Shown here piece after piece: positions 53,490-63,453 of a stretch of DNA of 64,000 nt. The notes under the pieces were generated by a model. That model was not told the DNA's origin, made no database searches, and saw only the letters and a list, made by a program, of their open reading frames with translations. The DNA comes from Lysobacteraceae bacterium. Lineage in GTDB: Bacteria; Pseudomonadota; Gammaproteobacteria; Xanthomonadales; Xanthomonadaceae. How positions within the stretch are numbered: the first letter of the stretch is position 1; the number at the start of each line of letters is the position of its first letter. The position numbers and the translations under genes were made by a program. The stretch lies in contig SCUI01000013.1 of NCBI GenBank assembly GCA_004297225.1, forward strand, positions 372,001-436,000. The letters run 5' to 3'.

Positions 53490-53663
53490 GCGAGTCCCGT
53501 TCAGTGATGTGTGGCGGATTGTAAAGCCGGAGTCAGGCTCCTGAATCCCGCATCAAGCAGCGGCCGTCAGGGGTCACGAAACATGGTTTTCACGCATCCG
53601 ACGGGTTCCCCCGCAGGCAATGCAAGGCTAACCTGCAGGCACACCCCATTACTTCACGGTGCG
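53490..53663. other. Divergent gap between herA-like gene and mltD
   Basis: 174 bases. It holds a minus-strand TACAAT (53518-53523) suited to the HerA-like gene. The plus-strand part before mltD is CA-rich with no clear -10. No RNA gene or repeat was recognised. Confidence 0.35.
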
Positions 53664-55160
53664 ATGACACATTCTCCTGCAACCGGGCGCCGCGTGCTCC
53701 TCGTATTCCTCGCCGCCGCATTGCTCGCGGCGTTCGGTGCGTCCGCGATTTCGCGCCACGAACAGGATGGCGTGGACGCGATCATGGCGAAGATGGAGGC
53801 CGCAGAATCGCGCTATCGCGAAGCGCTGGTGAAGATCGGCAACCTGGATCCGGAAGGTCGCGCCGAGAGCGACGCGGCGCTGGAGGACATGGAGGATGCG
53901 GTTGCAGCGTGCACGAAGCAGCGCGGCTGCGAGGTCAGCGGCCTGCTGGTCACCTACGAACGGCTGCTGAAGCTGGCTGCCGACGGCGAGGGTGCGCTCG
54001 ACCAATTCCCCGGGGACGACGTCGCCGGCCACGGCGCGCTGTTCGCCGCGGGCGGCCCCGGCACGGCCGGCGCGGCCACGCTGCTCGACGACGACACCCA
54101 CCGCTTCGACGAGATGGTGCAGTACAACCCCGCGGTCCAGGCCGGCATCCGCCGCTGGCTCACCGACATGCGCGGGCAACTGCTCAACACCTTCGACAAT
54201 TACCAGTACCTGCGCCCGCAGATGTGGCCGACCTACGAGAAGGCGGGCCTGCCCGAGGCGCTGCTGTTCGGGATCATGGCCAAGGAATCCAACGGCAAGG
54301 TCCACGTGCAGTCGCGCGCCGGCGCCGCCGGGCCGATGCAGTTCATGTACGCGACCGGCATGCGCTTCGGCCTGGGCCAGGATGCCACCGGCTTCGATAC
54401 CCGCTTCGACCCGCACGCTTCGGCGGAAGCCAGTGCCGCCTACCTCAACGAGCGCCTGGCCGAACTGGGCGGCAGCATCGAGCTGTCGCTGGCCGCCTAC
54501 AACGGTGGCGAAGGGCGCGCGAAGCGTGTCTACCAGGCCAGCGGCGGCCGTGGTTTCTGGGATGCCAGCGTCTACAACCAGTTCCCCGAGGAAACCCGGG
54601 ACTACGTGCCGATGGTGATCGCCGCGGCGTGGCTGTTCCTGCATCCGGAGGAATACGGCCTGGACATCGACCGCGTGGATGCGCGCCCGGCGAGCCTGGT
54701 GCTGCGGAAGCCGGCCTCGATCTACGAGCTGACCATCTGCCTGGGCGACCGCGGCACCCGCGACGGTTACATGCGCACGCTGCGCAACCTCAATCCGCGC
54801 TACCAGGCCGACAGCTGGCTGCCGACTGGCACCAACCTGCGTGCGACCACGCGCATGGCGCGAGCGTACGAGCGTTATTGCGTGCAGGGCCCGCGCGCGT
54901 CGCTGGCACAGCGGCTGGTGCAAAGCGACCCGGAGTCGGCGATCGTGCGCGGCACCGCGCCGCAGCCGCAGCCGGCGCAGGTGGCGAAGGCCAGTGCGCC
55001 GCAGCGCTACAGCGTGCAGCGCGGCGAGACCCTGAGCTCGATCGCGCGCAAGTTCCAGTGCAGCACGCAGTCGCTGGCGCGGGCCAACGGCATCAAGGCG
55101 CCGCGCTACGACATCCGCCCGGGACAGGCGCTCAAGCTTGAGGGGTGCCGCGCGTCATAG
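53664..55160 (+). CDS. mltD: Membrane-bound lytic transglycosylase, MltD type
   Basis: Protein of 498 residues with an N-terminal membrane segment (residues 10-28) without a lipobox. An SLT domain carries the catalytic Glu208 ([39 protein letters not shown]). One C-terminal LysM domain (about 446-493, [16 protein letters not shown]) binds peptidoglycan. E. coli MltD has two LysM repeats and a lipobox, so this is a variant. ATG 53664 is chosen; the open frame upstream does not look like signal sequence. The 3' end overlaps psd by 6 bases. Confidence 0.88.
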   Translation: MTHSPATGRRVLLVFLAAALLAAFGASAISRHEQDGVDAIMAKMEAAESRYREALVKIGNLDPEGRAESDAALEDMEDAVAACTKQRGCEVSGLLVTYERLLKLAADGEGALDQFPGDDVAGHGALFAAGGPGTAGAATLLDDDTHRFDEMVQYNPAVQAGIRRWLTDMRGQLLNTFDNYQYLRPQMWPTYEKAGLPEALLFGIMAKESNGKVHVQSRAGAAGPMQFMYATGMRFGLGQDATGFDTRFDPHASAEASAAYLNERLAELGGSIELSLAAYNGGEGRAKRVYQASGGRGFWDASVYNQFPEETRDYVPMVIAAAWLFLHPEEYGLDIDRVDARPASLVLRKPASIYELTICLGDRGTRDGYMRTLRNLNPRYQADSWLPTGTNLRATTRMARAYERYCVQGPRASLAQRLVQSDPESAIVRGTAPQPQPAQVAKASAPQRYSVQRGETLSSIARKFQCSTQSLARANGIKAPRYDIRPGQALKLEGCRAS

Positions 55161-55997
55161 GCGCGTCGCCAGGCGCTCGCCCAGGCGCACGTCGACTTCG
55201 GGGCCGAGTCTTTCCGCCAGCGCGGCCACGCCCTGCGGCAGCAGCACGATCACGGTCGAGCCGTAGTTGAATCGCGCCATCTCGGCAAAGCGCGGCAGCT
55301 CGATGTGCTGGCGGCGGTAGTCCTTCGACGTCGCCTTGCGGCCGTATTGCGGGATCTCGATCCCGCTCCACACGGTTTCCACGCCCGAGACCAGCAGCGC
55401 GCCGACCATCACCACCGCCATCGGCCCGAAGTCGCAGTCGAAATGGCAGACCAGCCGCTCGTTGCGCGCAAACAGCCGCGGCACCGAACGCACCGCGGCC
55501 GGGCCGACGGAAAACAGGCGCCCGGGAACATGCACGGTCTCGCGCAGGCGCCCGGTCCAGGGCATGTGCACGCGGTGGTAGTCCTTCGGCGAGAGGTAGA
55601 CGGTGGCGAAGTTGCCGCCATCGAATGCAGCGGCCGCCTGCGCGTCGCCCAGCAGCTCGGCGGTGGTGAAGTCGAAACCCTTGGCCTGGAAGATGCGCCC
55701 GCCCCAGACCGGGCCGCATTGGCTGATGCGGCCGTCGGCCGGCATCAGCAGCGCTCGCGGATCCGGGTCCGGCGTGCGCACGCCGGGGCGCAGTGCCCGG
55801 GTGAAGAACGCATTGAAGCTTTCGTATGCCGCGGGATCGGGCTCCAGCGCCTCCGACAGGTCGACGCCGAAGCGGCGGGTGACGTTGTCGATCAGCCAGC
55901 GCCGCACGGCCGGATGCTTCGAATAGGCGACGCGGCGGGCGAGCCCGGACAGGGCCCGGTGCGGCAGCACGTGGGTAAGGCGGGTGAGCAGGTCCAT
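55155..55997 (-). CDS. psd: Phosphatidylserine decarboxylase proenzyme
   Basis: Membrane enzyme (280 residues) making phosphatidylethanolamine. The self-cleavage motif is GST in [11 protein letters not shown], with Ser247 becoming the pyruvoyl group; the family form LGST is YGST here. Further conserved are [27 protein letters not shown] (catalytic His) and [12 protein letters not shown]. It is followed upstream on the same strand by the SCO gene with a 16-base gap and converges on mltD with a 6-base overlap. Confidence 0.95.
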   Translation of the reverse strand: MDLLTRLTHVLPHRALSGLARRVAYSKHPAVRRWLIDNVTRRFGVDLSEALEPDPAAYESFNAFFTRALRPGVRTPDPDPRALLMPADGRISQCGPVWGGRIFQAKGFDFTTAELLGDAQAAAAFDGGNFATVYLSPKDYHRVHMPWTGRLRETVHVPGRLFSVGPAAVRSVPRLFARNERLVCHFDCDFGPMAVVMVGALLVSGVETVWSGIEIPQYGRKATSKDYRRQHIELPRFAEMARFNYGSTVIVLLPQGVAALAERLGPEVDVRLGERLATRL

Positions 55998-56013
55998 GGC
56001 GTCGGCCCGCGCG

Positions 56014-56643
56014 TCAGCGGCTGAGCGCGAGCAGGTCGCCGGCGATGGCGTCGGGATCCAGCGGCGGCGTCAGCAGCCCGGCCATGCGTCCCTGCGGGTC
56101 GAGCACCGCGAGCGCGGCGGAATGGTCGATGCTGTACTGGTCCGCGGGCGCGCCCTCGGGCGCCGGCACCTTCATGAAGACCATCGACATCGAACGCGCG
56201 AAGCGTTCCAGTGCCGGTACGTCGGCGGTGGCCGCCAGGGTGTCGCGGTGGAAGGCGTGGGCGTACTCGCCGATGCGGTCGGGGCTGTCGCGCTCCGGAT
56301 CCACCGACACGAACAGCACCCGCGGCCGGGTCGCCTCGGGCAACGCCGCCCAGCGCTTCTGCGCCTGCGCCAGCTGGGCGAGGGTGGTGGGGCACACGTC
56401 CGGGCAGTGGGTGAAGCCCAGGAACACCACGGTCCAGTGGCCCTTGAGTTCGCCGGGGACCAGCTGCGTGCCGTCGGATTGCTGCAGCGAGAACGCCGGC
56501 AGCGCACGCGGCTGCTGGAACAGCCTCACCGCCTGCAGCTCCGGTGCCGGGCGCTCGACCGAGAACCATGCCTGCGCGGCCCACAGGCCGAGGCCGGCGG
56601 CGAGGGCGGCGGCCAGCACGACGGCGGTGGTGCGATTGAACAT
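56014..56643 (-). CDS. SCO1/SenC-family copper chaperone
   Basis: Thioredoxin-fold protein of 209 residues with one N-terminal membrane anchor (residues 8-26). The copper-binding CxxxC is C80-PDV-C84 in [13 protein letters not shown], and the third ligand is H174 (SIDHSAAL). Such proteins load the CuA site of cytochrome oxidase or act in copper and redox defence. The start at 56643 has AAGAAGG at good distance. It precedes psd, and a TATCAT hexamer on the minus strand (56682-56687) may be its promoter, back to back with that of prmB. Confidence 0.92.
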   Translation of the reverse strand: MFNRTTAVVLAAALAAGLGLWAAQAWFSVERPAPELQAVRLFQQPRALPAFSLQQSDGTQLVPGELKGHWTVVFLGFTHCPDVCPTTLAQLAQAQKRWAALPEATRPRVLFVSVDPERDSPDRIGEYAHAFHRDTLAATADVPALERFARSMSMVFMKVPAPEGAPADQYSIDHSAALAVLDPQGRMAGLLTPPLDPDAIAGDLLALSR

Positions 56644-56700
56644 GTGGCTGGCCTTCTTAACCTGTTGCTTGAACTTCGGCCATGATACCGGCGCCACCGC

Positions 56701-56706
56701 TATAAT
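56701..56706 (+). promoter_or_regulatory. -10 box of prmB
   Basis: TATAAT in CGCTATAATTCGCGG, the third copy of a shared promoter context (also 3386 and 49565). The expected leader is about 32 bases. Divergent from the SCO promoter. Confidence 0.55.
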
Positions 56707-56744
56707 TCGCGGTCCCGCGCCAGCCGGCTGCCAGCGGACCCGCC

Positions 56745-57692
56745 ATGACCGATGAGCTGCACACGATCATCGACCTGATCCGCTACGGCGCCAGCCGCTT
56801 CAACGCGGCCGGGCTCACGTTCGGCCACAGCTTCGACAACGCGCTGGACGAGGCGACCCAGCTGACACTGCACGCGCTGCACTTGCCGCACGACATCGGC
56901 CCCGCCTACGGCCAGGCACGGGTGACCCTGGCGGAGAAGGAGGAAGTGCTGGCGCTGTTCCTGCGCCGCATCGAGGAACGCGTCCCGGCGGCCTACCTGG
57001 TCGGGGAAGCGTGGTTCGCCGGCCTGTCGTTCAAGTCCGACCCGCGCGCGCTGGTGCCGCGCTCGCCGATCGCCGAGCTCATCGAGGCCGGCTTCGAGCC
57101 CTGGCTCGGTGGCCGCGAGGTCCGGCGCGCGCTGGACCTGTGCACCGGTTCCGGCTGCATCGCGATCGCGATGGCCCACTACAACCCCGACTGGCACGTG
57201 GACGGCGTCGACCTGTCGGAGGAGGCGCTGTCGCTGGCGCGCGAGAACCAGCAACGGTTGCGCGCGGACAACCTGCGGCTGCTGGAGTCCGACCTGTTCT
57301 CGGCGCTGCAGGGCGAGCACTACGACCTGATCGTCACCAATCCGCCCTACGTCACCGACGACGAAACCGACGCGCTGCCGCCGGAATACGCGCACGAACC
57401 CGAGCTCGGCCTGCGCGCCGGCCACGACGGACTGGACCTGGCGCTGCGGATCCTGCGCGATGCGCCCCTGCACCTGACCGACGACGGCCTGCTCGTGTGC
57501 GAGGTCGGCGAGGCCGAGCAGGCGCTGGCGCGGCTGCTGCCGGAGCTGCCGCTGGCCTGGGTCGAGTTCAAGGTCGGGCAGATGGGCGTATTCGTCACCG
57601 AACGCCACGACCTGGTGGCGCACCATGCGCGCATCCGCGCGCTCGCCGATGCCCGCGAGCAGGCGACGGCCCCGGCCGCCAGCCTCTTCTGA
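56745..57692 (+). CDS. prmB: 50S ribosomal protein L3 N5-glutamine methyltransferase
   Basis: SAM-dependent methyltransferase (315 residues) that methylates a Gln of ribosomal protein L3. SAM motif I is [16 protein letters not shown] and the catalytic NPPY loop is [12 protein letters not shown]. The N-terminal part ([20 protein letters not shown]) is PrmB-specific and separates it from PrmC. The order prmB-aroC-asd is shared with other gammaproteobacteria. aroC starts 13 bases after its stop. Confidence 0.96.
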   Translation: MTDELHTIIDLIRYGASRFNAAGLTFGHSFDNALDEATQLTLHALHLPHDIGPAYGQARVTLAEKEEVLALFLRRIEERVPAAYLVGEAWFAGLSFKSDPRALVPRSPIAELIEAGFEPWLGGREVRRALDLCTGSGCIAIAMAHYNPDWHVDGVDLSEEALSLARENQQRLRADNLRLLESDLFSALQGEHYDLIVTNPPYVTDDETDALPPEYAHEPELGLRAGHDGLDLALRILRDAPLHLTDDGLLVCEVGEAEQALARLLPELPLAWVEFKVGQMGVFVTERHDLVAHHARIRALADAREQATAPAASLF

Positions 57693-57705
57693 GTCGCGCC
57701 GGCGC

Positions 57706-58794
57706 GTGTCAAATACCTTCGGCCAGTTGCTGCGCGTCACCACCTTCGGCGAATCGCACGGCCCGGCCATCGGCTGCGTCGTCGACGGTTGCCCGCCGGG
57801 GCTGGAACTCGCGCCGGGCGATTTCACCGCCGACCTGGCGCGGCGCGCCACCGGGCGTTCGCGACATACCTCGCAGCGCCATGAGGCCGACGAGGTCGAG
57901 ATCCTCTCTGGGGTGTTCGAAGGCGTCACCACCGGCACGCCGATCGCGCTGCTCATCCGCAACACCGACGCGCGCAGCAAGGATTACGACCGCATCGCCG
58001 GGCAGTTCCGCCCGGGACACGCCGATTACACCTACTGGCAGAAGTACGGCATCCGCGACCCGCGCGGTGGCGGCCGCGCCTCCGCGCGCGAAACCACGAT
58101 GCGGGTGGCCGCCGGGGCCATCGCCAGGAAGTGGCTGGCACGGCGACACGGCGTGCTGGTGCGCGGCTATCTCGCGCAGCTCGGACCGATCCTGCCGAAC
58201 GCCTGCGAGTGGTCGGCGATCGACGACAATCCGTTTTCCTGGCCCGACGCGGCGCAGGTGCCCGAGCTCGAGGCGTTCATGGACGCGTTGCGCAAGTCCG
58301 GCGATTCGGTCGGTGCCCGGGTCAGCGTGATCGCGACCGGGGTGCCGCCGGGCTGGGGCGAGCCGGTTTACGGCAAGCTCGACGCGGAGATCGCCGCGGC
58401 GATGATGTCGATCAACGCGGTCAAGGGCGTGGAGATCGGCGACGGCTTCGCCAGCGTGATGCAGAAGGGCACGGCGCACCGCGACGAGGCGACCGCCCGC
58501 GGTTTCCTCTCCAACCACGCCGGCGGCATCCTCGGCGGCATTTCCAGCGGCCAGCAGGTGGTGGCGTCGGTCGCGTTCAAGCCGACTTCCAGCCTGCGCC
58601 TGCCGGCGCGCGGCGTGGACGTGCACGGCAACGAGGTCGAAGTGGTCACCACGGGCCGCCACGATCCCTGCGTCGGCATCCGCGCGGTGCCGATCTGCGA
58701 GGCGATGATGGCGCTGGTGCTGATGGACCAGGCCTTGCGCCACCGGGCGCAGTGCGGGGATGTCGGGGACGTGTCCCCGAAGATTCCGGGATAA
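57706..58794 (+). CDS. aroC: Chorismate synthase
   Basis: FMN-dependent enzyme (362 residues; E. coli 361), last step of the shikimate pathway, feeding the Trp genes at the end of the window. Signatures are [71 protein letters not shown] and [13 protein letters not shown]. Start is GTG 57706 ([19 protein letters not shown]); no Shine-Dalgarno of strength is seen, and translation is likely coupled to prmB. A REP copy follows 4 bases after the stop. Confidence 0.97.
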   Translation: MSNTFGQLLRVTTFGESHGPAIGCVVDGCPPGLELAPGDFTADLARRATGRSRHTSQRHEADEVEILSGVFEGVTTGTPIALLIRNTDARSKDYDRIAGQFRPGHADYTYWQKYGIRDPRGGGRASARETTMRVAAGAIARKWLARRHGVLVRGYLAQLGPILPNACEWSAIDDNPFSWPDAAQVPELEAFMDALRKSGDSVGARVSVIATGVPPGWGEPVYGKLDAEIAAAMMSINAVKGVEIGDGFASVMQKGTAHRDEATARGFLSNHAGGILGGISSGQQVVASVAFKPTSSLRLPARGVDVHGNEVEVVTTGRHDPCVGIRAVPICEAMMALVLMDQALRHRAQCGDVGDVSPKIPG

Positions 58795-58798
58795 GGGC

Positions 58799-58821
58799 GT
58801 CGCGGCTTGCGCCGCTCCCAC
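58799..58821. repeat. REP palindrome, aroC-asd gap
   Basis: Same 21-bp core as 32201-32221; hairpin GCGGC (58802-58806), loop TTGC, GCCGC (58811-58815). It fills half of the 45-base gap between aroC and asd. Confidence 0.8.
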
Positions 58822-58839
58822 TATGGACATTTTCGGACC

Positions 58840-59853
58840 ATGAAGAAGTTGAAGGTTGCGGTCGTGGGCGCCACCGGCGCGGTCGGCGAGGTAATGCTGG
58901 CGGTGCTGGCGGAGCGGCGCTTCCCGGCCACCGAAGTGGTGGCGCTGGCCAGCGAACGCTCGGCCGGGAACGAGGTCGCGTTCGGCGACGACGAACTGCT
59001 CGTGCAGGACCTGGCGGGATTCGACCCGGCCGGGGTCGACATCGCGTTGTTCTCGGCGGGCGGCAGCGTGTCGAAGGAATACGCGCCCAGGTTCGCCGCC
59101 GCCGGTGCGGTGGTGATCGACAATTCATCCGCGTTCCGCCAGGACCCCGACGTGCCGCTGGTGGTCGCCGAGGTCAATCCGCAGGCATTGCGCCAACGCC
59201 CGCGCGGGATCATCGCCAATCCCAATTGCTCCACGATGCAGATGATGGTGGCGCTGGCGCCGCTGCATCGCGCGGCCGGCATCGAGCGCATCAACGTGTC
59301 CACCTACCAGTCCGTGTCCGGCACCGGCCGGCGAGCGCTGGAGGAACTCGGGCGCCAGACCGCCGGCCTGCTCAACTTCCACTCGGCCGAGCCCGAGGTC
59401 TACCCGGTGCAGATCGCGTTCAACGTCATCCCTCACGGCGGCGATTTCCTCGACAACGGCTACACCACCGAGGAGATGAAGCTGGTGTGGGAGACGCGCA
59501 GGATCCTCGGCGACGAGTCGATCGCGGTGAACGCCACGGTGGTCCGGGTGCCGGTGTTCTACGGCCATTCCGAAGCCGTGTGGATCCAGACCCGCGAACC
59601 GCTGGGCGCGGCGAGGGCGCGCGAGCTGCTGCGTGCCGCCCCCGGCGTGGAAGTGGTGGACGAGCCCGTGCCGGGCGGCTATCCGACGCCGGTGACGCAT
59701 GCCTCGGGCCGCGATCCGGTATATGTCGGCAGGATCCGCGAGGACCTGTCGCAAGCGCGCGCGCTGAACCTGTGGATCGTCGCCGACAACATCCGCAAGG
59801 GTGCCGCGCTGAATGCGGTGCAGCTGGCCGAACTGGTCGCCGCCGAAGCGTGA
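58840..59853 (+). CDS. asd: Aspartate-semialdehyde dehydrogenase
   Basis: NADPH enzyme (337 residues) reducing aspartyl phosphate to the semialdehyde used by DapA and in Thr/Met synthesis. Nucleotide loop GATGAVGEVML (residues 10-20), catalytic Cys130 (NPNCSTMQMM), substrate residues in STYQSVSGTGRRALEEL, and PVFYGHSEAVWI. ATG 58840 starts MKKLKVAVVG. The asd-fimV-truA-trpF-trpB order is the one found in Xanthomonas and Pseudomonas relatives. Confidence 0.97.
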   Translation: MKKLKVAVVGATGAVGEVMLAVLAERRFPATEVVALASERSAGNEVAFGDDELLVQDLAGFDPAGVDIALFSAGGSVSKEYAPRFAAAGAVVIDNSSAFRQDPDVPLVVAEVNPQALRQRPRGIIANPNCSTMQMMVALAPLHRAAGIERINVSTYQSVSGTGRRALEELGRQTAGLLNFHSAEPEVYPVQIAFNVIPHGGDFLDNGYTTEEMKLVWETRRILGDESIAVNATVVRVPVFYGHSEAVWIQTREPLGAARARELLRAAPGVEVVDEPVPGGYPTPVTHASGRDPVYVGRIREDLSQARALNLWIVADNIRKGAALNAVQLAELVAAEA

Positions 59854-59926
59854 CGCGCGCACGGGTCGTTGCGCCCGCTTGGTGCAGGCGGATAGAGTCG
59901 GGGAGAGGGATTCCGGGGATCATGGC

Positions 59927-61954
59927 TTGACCAGCAATCGTTCCATCCGCCAGCCGCGGCGCCGTCGCGTGCCGGCCCTGGCGTGGCTGCTCGCCACCGT
60001 GCTGGTCTTGGTGGCCGGCGCGGCGCAGGCGCTCGGCCTGGGCCAGATCCAGGTCAAGTCCCGGCCCGGCGAGCCGCTGCTCGCGGAGATCCCGATCATC
60101 TCCGGCGATCCCTCCGAGCTGCAGGCGCTGCAGGTGCGGCTGGCGTCCCCGGAGACCTTCCGCCGCGTGGGCCTGCAACCGCCGGACGTGGCCGCGACCG
60201 GACTGCAATTCACGGTGGCCGTGGACGAACGTGGCTGGCCGGTGGTGCGGGTGACCAGCAGCGCGCCGCTGTCGCAACCGCTGCTGACCTTCCTGCTGGA
60301 AGTGGACTGGGGCGAAGGCCGCCTGGTCCGCGAATACACGGCATTGGTGGCCTCGCCGAGCACCGTGGCGGCCACTCCGGCACAGCCGTTGCAGGCGCCG
60401 GTCGTCTCCGAGCCGAACACCATCGGGCAGGTGCCCGAACCCGCGGTCGTGGCCGAACCGCTGCCGGAGGAACCCGGGGCGCCCGCGGCCGATGCCACCG
60501 CCGCGGCCGCCGAGCCCCCGGCGGACGAGCCGGTCGAACAGGCACCGGACCAGGCACCCGGACAGGCGCCCGAGCCCGGCGCGATCGTCGCGATCCCGAC
60601 TCCCGCGCCGGCCGCCCCGCCGGCGCCGGCACCCACGCCGGACGGCGATTACCGGGTCCGCGCCGGCGATACCCTCAGCGAAATCGCCAGCGCGATGGAT
60701 CGTGGCGGCCACAGCCTCGACCAGACCATGCTGGCGTTGCTCGAGGCGAACCCCGCTGCCTTCATCGGCGGCAACGTCAACCGCTTGCGGGCGGGCGCGG
60801 TGTTGCGGATGCCGCAGGGCGGGGAGCTGGCGCGCTACAGTGCCGGCGAGGCGGCAGCGCTCGTGCGCCGCCAGGTTGCACAGTGGCGCGAGGCCACGGC
60901 CGCGCTGCAGCAGGCGCCAGCCTCCGGCACCATCGCCGCGGATTCCACCGGCGCGACGCCGGCCGCGGATGGGGAGGCGGAGGCGAAGGCCCCTGCAGAG
61001 GCACGGCTGCAGATCGTGCCGCCGTCCTCGGAGACGGGCAAGGCGGGAACACGGACCGGCATCCAGGCCGGCGGCGAGGGAACGATGTTGCAGCAGCAGG
61101 TCCAGGAAGCGCAGGAAACGGTGGCGGCGCGCGACGCCGAGGTCGGCGAGCTCAAGGCGCGCGTGGCCGAACTGGAGCAGCTGCAGCAGCAGCAACAGCA
61201 GTTGATCGCGATGAAGGACAGCGCGCTGGCGGCGGCGCAGAAGCGACTCGCCGAGAGCGGCACCGCGGCGACGCAGGCCGAGCCCGTGGAAGCCGCCGAC
61301 GGCGGGCCGGCCTGGCCGTGGCTGGTGCTGCCGTTGCTGGTGCTGGTGGCCGCGGCCGCGTGGTGGCTGCTGCGCCGTCCCGGCTCGCGCCCGCGTCCGC
61401 GCCTGTTCACCGGCGCGACCGCGCCGGTCACGCCATCTTCGCGGGTGGCGCCTGCGCCGGCGCGCGCCGCACCCGCACCCGTACCCGTACCCGTACCCGT
61501 ACCCGTACCCGCACCTGCAGCGGCGCCGACGCCTGCGTCTGCGCCTGAAGCAGCGCCGGAACCCGGGCCTGCACCATCGTTCGTCGCCGAACCGGTCGTC
61601 GAACCGGTCGCACGGCCGGTTCCAGGCCGTGGCCCGGAGCCGGTGTCGTCGTTGTCGCTGGAGCCCGAGGTCGCGCCGGTGCTGGCGGAAGTCGCGGTTG
61701 CCGAACCGCTTGCGCCGCACTGGACGTCGGCCCCGGCGCTGGTCGGTGCGCCGCCGGTGTCGCCGATGACGGCCGCCGCGGCGCTCGCGGCCGGCCGCGA
61801 GCAGGCCACCACGCCCGCGCGGCAAGTGGAACTCGCGCGCGCCTACCTGGACCTGGGCGATGAAGGCGCGGCGCGCGAACTGCTGCGCGAAGTGCTCGAC
61901 GGCCGCGACCCGGTTGCCCGCGACATCGCCGCGCGGATGCTGCGGGAACTCTGA
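59927..61954 (+). CDS. fimV: FimV-like inner-membrane peptidoglycan-binding protein
   Basis: Protein of 675 residues, hub for type IV pilus and polar organisation. A signal/anchor segment (about residues 14-36) is followed by the conserved FimV N-domain ([20 protein letters not shown]), a Pro/Ala linker, and a LysM domain (about 241-290, [16 protein letters not shown]). A coiled coil (about 387-443) precedes a membrane helix (about 463-483). A Pro/Val/Ala cytoplasmic linker leads to a short C-terminal FimV/TPR domain ([20 protein letters not shown]). No ATG fits; TTG 59927 gives a proper signal segment. It is shorter than Pseudomonas FimV (about 920 residues). Confidence 0.9.
   Translation: MTSNRSIRQPRRRRVPALAWLLATVLVLVAGAAQALGLGQIQVKSRPGEPLLAEIPIISGDPSELQALQVRLASPETFRRVGLQPPDVAATGLQFTVAVDERGWPVVRVTSSAPLSQPLLTFLLEVDWGEGRLVREYTALVASPSTVAATPAQPLQAPVVSEPNTIGQVPEPAVVAEPLPEEPGAPAADATAAAAEPPADEPVEQAPDQAPGQAPEPGAIVAIPTPAPAAPPAPAPTPDGDYRVRAGDTLSEIASAMDRGGHSLDQTMLALLEANPAAFIGGNVNRLRAGAVLRMPQGGELARYSAGEAAALVRRQVAQWREATAALQQAPASGTIAADSTGATPAADGEAEAKAPAEARLQIVPPSSETGKAGTRTGIQAGGEGTMLQQQVQEAQETVAARDAEVGELKARVAELEQLQQQQQQLIAMKDSALAAAQKRLAESGTAATQAEPVEAADGGPAWPWLVLPLLVLVAAAAWWLLRRPGSRPRPRLFTGATAPVTPSSRVAPAPARAAPAPVPVPVPVPVPAPAAAPTPASAPEAAPEPGPAPSFVAEPVVEPVARPVPGRGPEPVSSLSLEPEVAPVLAEVAVAEPLAPHWTSAPALVGAPPVSPMTAAAALAAGREQATTPARQVELARAYLDLGDEGAARELLREVLDGRDPVARDIAARMLREL
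61471..61512 (+). repeat. Hexanucleotide tandem repeat in fimV
   Basis: Seven hexamers: one ACCCGC, five exact ACCCGT, one ACCCGC. They encode the (Pro-Val)5 run in the cytoplasmic linker (about residues 515-529). Gain or loss of units keeps the frame. Confidence 0.9.
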
Positions 61955-61959
61955 TCGCG

Positions 61960-62748
61960 GTGCGCTACGCGCTCGGGATCGAATACGACGGCAGCGGCTT
62001 TTCCGGCTGGCAGCGGCTGCAACGTCCAGGTGGGCCCGTGCGCGGGGAACGGACACTCCAGGGCGCACTCGAGGAGGCGTTGTCGTTCGTGGCCGGCGAG
62101 CAGGTGGGCACCACCTGCGCCGGCCGCACCGACGCCGGCGTGCATGCCCGCTGCCAGGTGGTGCACTTCGACAGCGAGGCCGCGCGCGGGCCGCGCGCCT
62201 GGGCGCTCGGCACCACCTCGAGGCTGCCAGCGGAGATGAGCGTGCTGTGGTGCGTGCCGGTCGCCGCGGAGTTCCATGCGCGCTTCTCGGCCCGCGCCCG
62301 CCGCTATCGCTACACCATCCTCAACCGGGCGATGCGGCCTGCCCTGGGTCGCGGGATGCTGGCCTGGGAACGGCGGCCGCTGGATGCCGCCGCGATGCAC
62401 CGCGCCGCCCAGGCGCTGGTGGGCGAACATGATTTTTCCGCCTTCCGCACGGTGCACTGCCAGGCGCCGCACGCACGCCGGGACCTGCAGCGGATCGCGG
62501 TCTCGCGCGAGGCCGACCGGGTCGTGGTCGATGTGCAGGCCAACGCCTTCCTCCATCACATGGTGCGTAATATCGTCGGTAGCCTGATGTGCGTCGGGCG
62601 CGGCGAGGCCGGGGAAGGCTGGATCCGCTCCCTGCTCGACGGCCGCGACCGCACGTTGGCCGGGCCGACGGCACCTTCGTCCGGCCTGGTGTTCATCGGC
62701 CCGTCGTACCCGCCAGGATGCGGCTTGCCCGCGGAGGTGACCGCTTGA
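61960..62748 (+). CDS. truA: tRNA pseudouridine(38-40) synthase TruA
   Basis: Pseudouridine synthase (262 residues) modifying the anticodon stem-loop positions 38-40. Catalytic Asp is in [19 protein letters not shown]; other conserved parts are [32 protein letters not shown] and [17 protein letters not shown]. Start is GTG 61960, five bases after the fimV stop. Its TGA stop overlaps the TTG start of trpF. Confidence 0.96.
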   Translation: MRYALGIEYDGSGFSGWQRLQRPGGPVRGERTLQGALEEALSFVAGEQVGTTCAGRTDAGVHARCQVVHFDSEAARGPRAWALGTTSRLPAEMSVLWCVPVAAEFHARFSARARRYRYTILNRAMRPALGRGMLAWERRPLDAAAMHRAAQALVGEHDFSAFRTVHCQAPHARRDLQRIAVSREADRVVVDVQANAFLHHMVRNIVGSLMCVGRGEAGEGWIRSLLDGRDRTLAGPTAPSSGLVFIGPSYPPGCGLPAEVTA

Positions 62749-63428
62749 TCCCGATCCAGTTGCGCCGGACCCTTTTCCGCACCCGTATCAAGGTGTGCGG
62801 CATGACCCGTTCGGGCGACGTCCGGCTGGCCAGCGAACTCGGCGCGGACGCGATCGGCTTCGTGTTCACCGGCGACGGCCCGCGCCGGGTGACACCGTCG
62901 CAGGCCAGGACGATGCGCGCCGCGATGGCGCCGCTGGTCGACGCGGTCGCCCTGTTCCAGGACAACGAGCTGGAGGAAGTGCGCGAGGTCGTGCGCCTGG
63001 TGCGTCCGAGCCTGCTGCAGTTCCATGGCGACGAACGGGATTCGTTCTGCCGCGGCTTCGGCGTGCCCTACCTGAAGGCGATCCCGATGGGTGGCAAGGC
63101 GCGCGCGCCAACCGCGCTGGAACTGCATCGCGAATACCCGGGCGCGGCCGGCTTCATCTTCGACGGCAACCGCAGCGGCGAACCGGGAGGCGGCGGCAAG
63201 GCGTTCGACTGGACCCGGCTGCCCAAGGACCTGACCAAGCCGGTGCTGCTGGCCGGCGGCCTGAAGCCCGGCAACGTGTTCGATGCCGTGACCACCGCGC
63301 TGCCGTGGGGGGTGGACGTCTCCACCGGCGTGGAATCCGAACCCGGGATCAAGGACGGCGAGCGCCTGCGCCGTTTCGTCGAAGAGGTGCGCCGCGCCGA
63401 CTGCCATGTCGAGAACGACGATCCCTGA
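62745..63428 (+). CDS. trpF: Phosphoribosylanthranilate isomerase
   Basis: TIM-barrel enzyme (227 residues), third step of the tryptophan branch. Motifs are [20 protein letters not shown] (catalytic Cys), [28 protein letters not shown] (catalytic Asp and phosphate loop), [11 protein letters not shown] and [16 protein letters not shown]. Start TTG 62745 is supported by a perfect GGAGGTGA (62733-62740) five bases upstream and by the TTGA overlap with truA. trpB follows after 25 bases, so truA-trpF-trpB are one unit. Confidence 0.96.
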   Translation: MIPIQLRRTLFRTRIKVCGMTRSGDVRLASELGADAIGFVFTGDGPRRVTPSQARTMRAAMAPLVDAVALFQDNELEEVREVVRLVRPSLLQFHGDERDSFCRGFGVPYLKAIPMGGKARAPTALELHREYPGAAGFIFDGNRSGEPGGGGKAFDWTRLPKDLTKPVLLAGGLKPGNVFDAVTTALPWGVDVSTGVESEPGIKDGERLRRFVEEVRRADCHVENDDP

Positions 63429-63453
63429 GCCAACACGAACAGGAAGCAACCCC

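Noticed and set aside
61471..61512. CRISPR-like or satellite array
   Set aside because: Units are only 6 bp without spacers and lie in frame within fimV.
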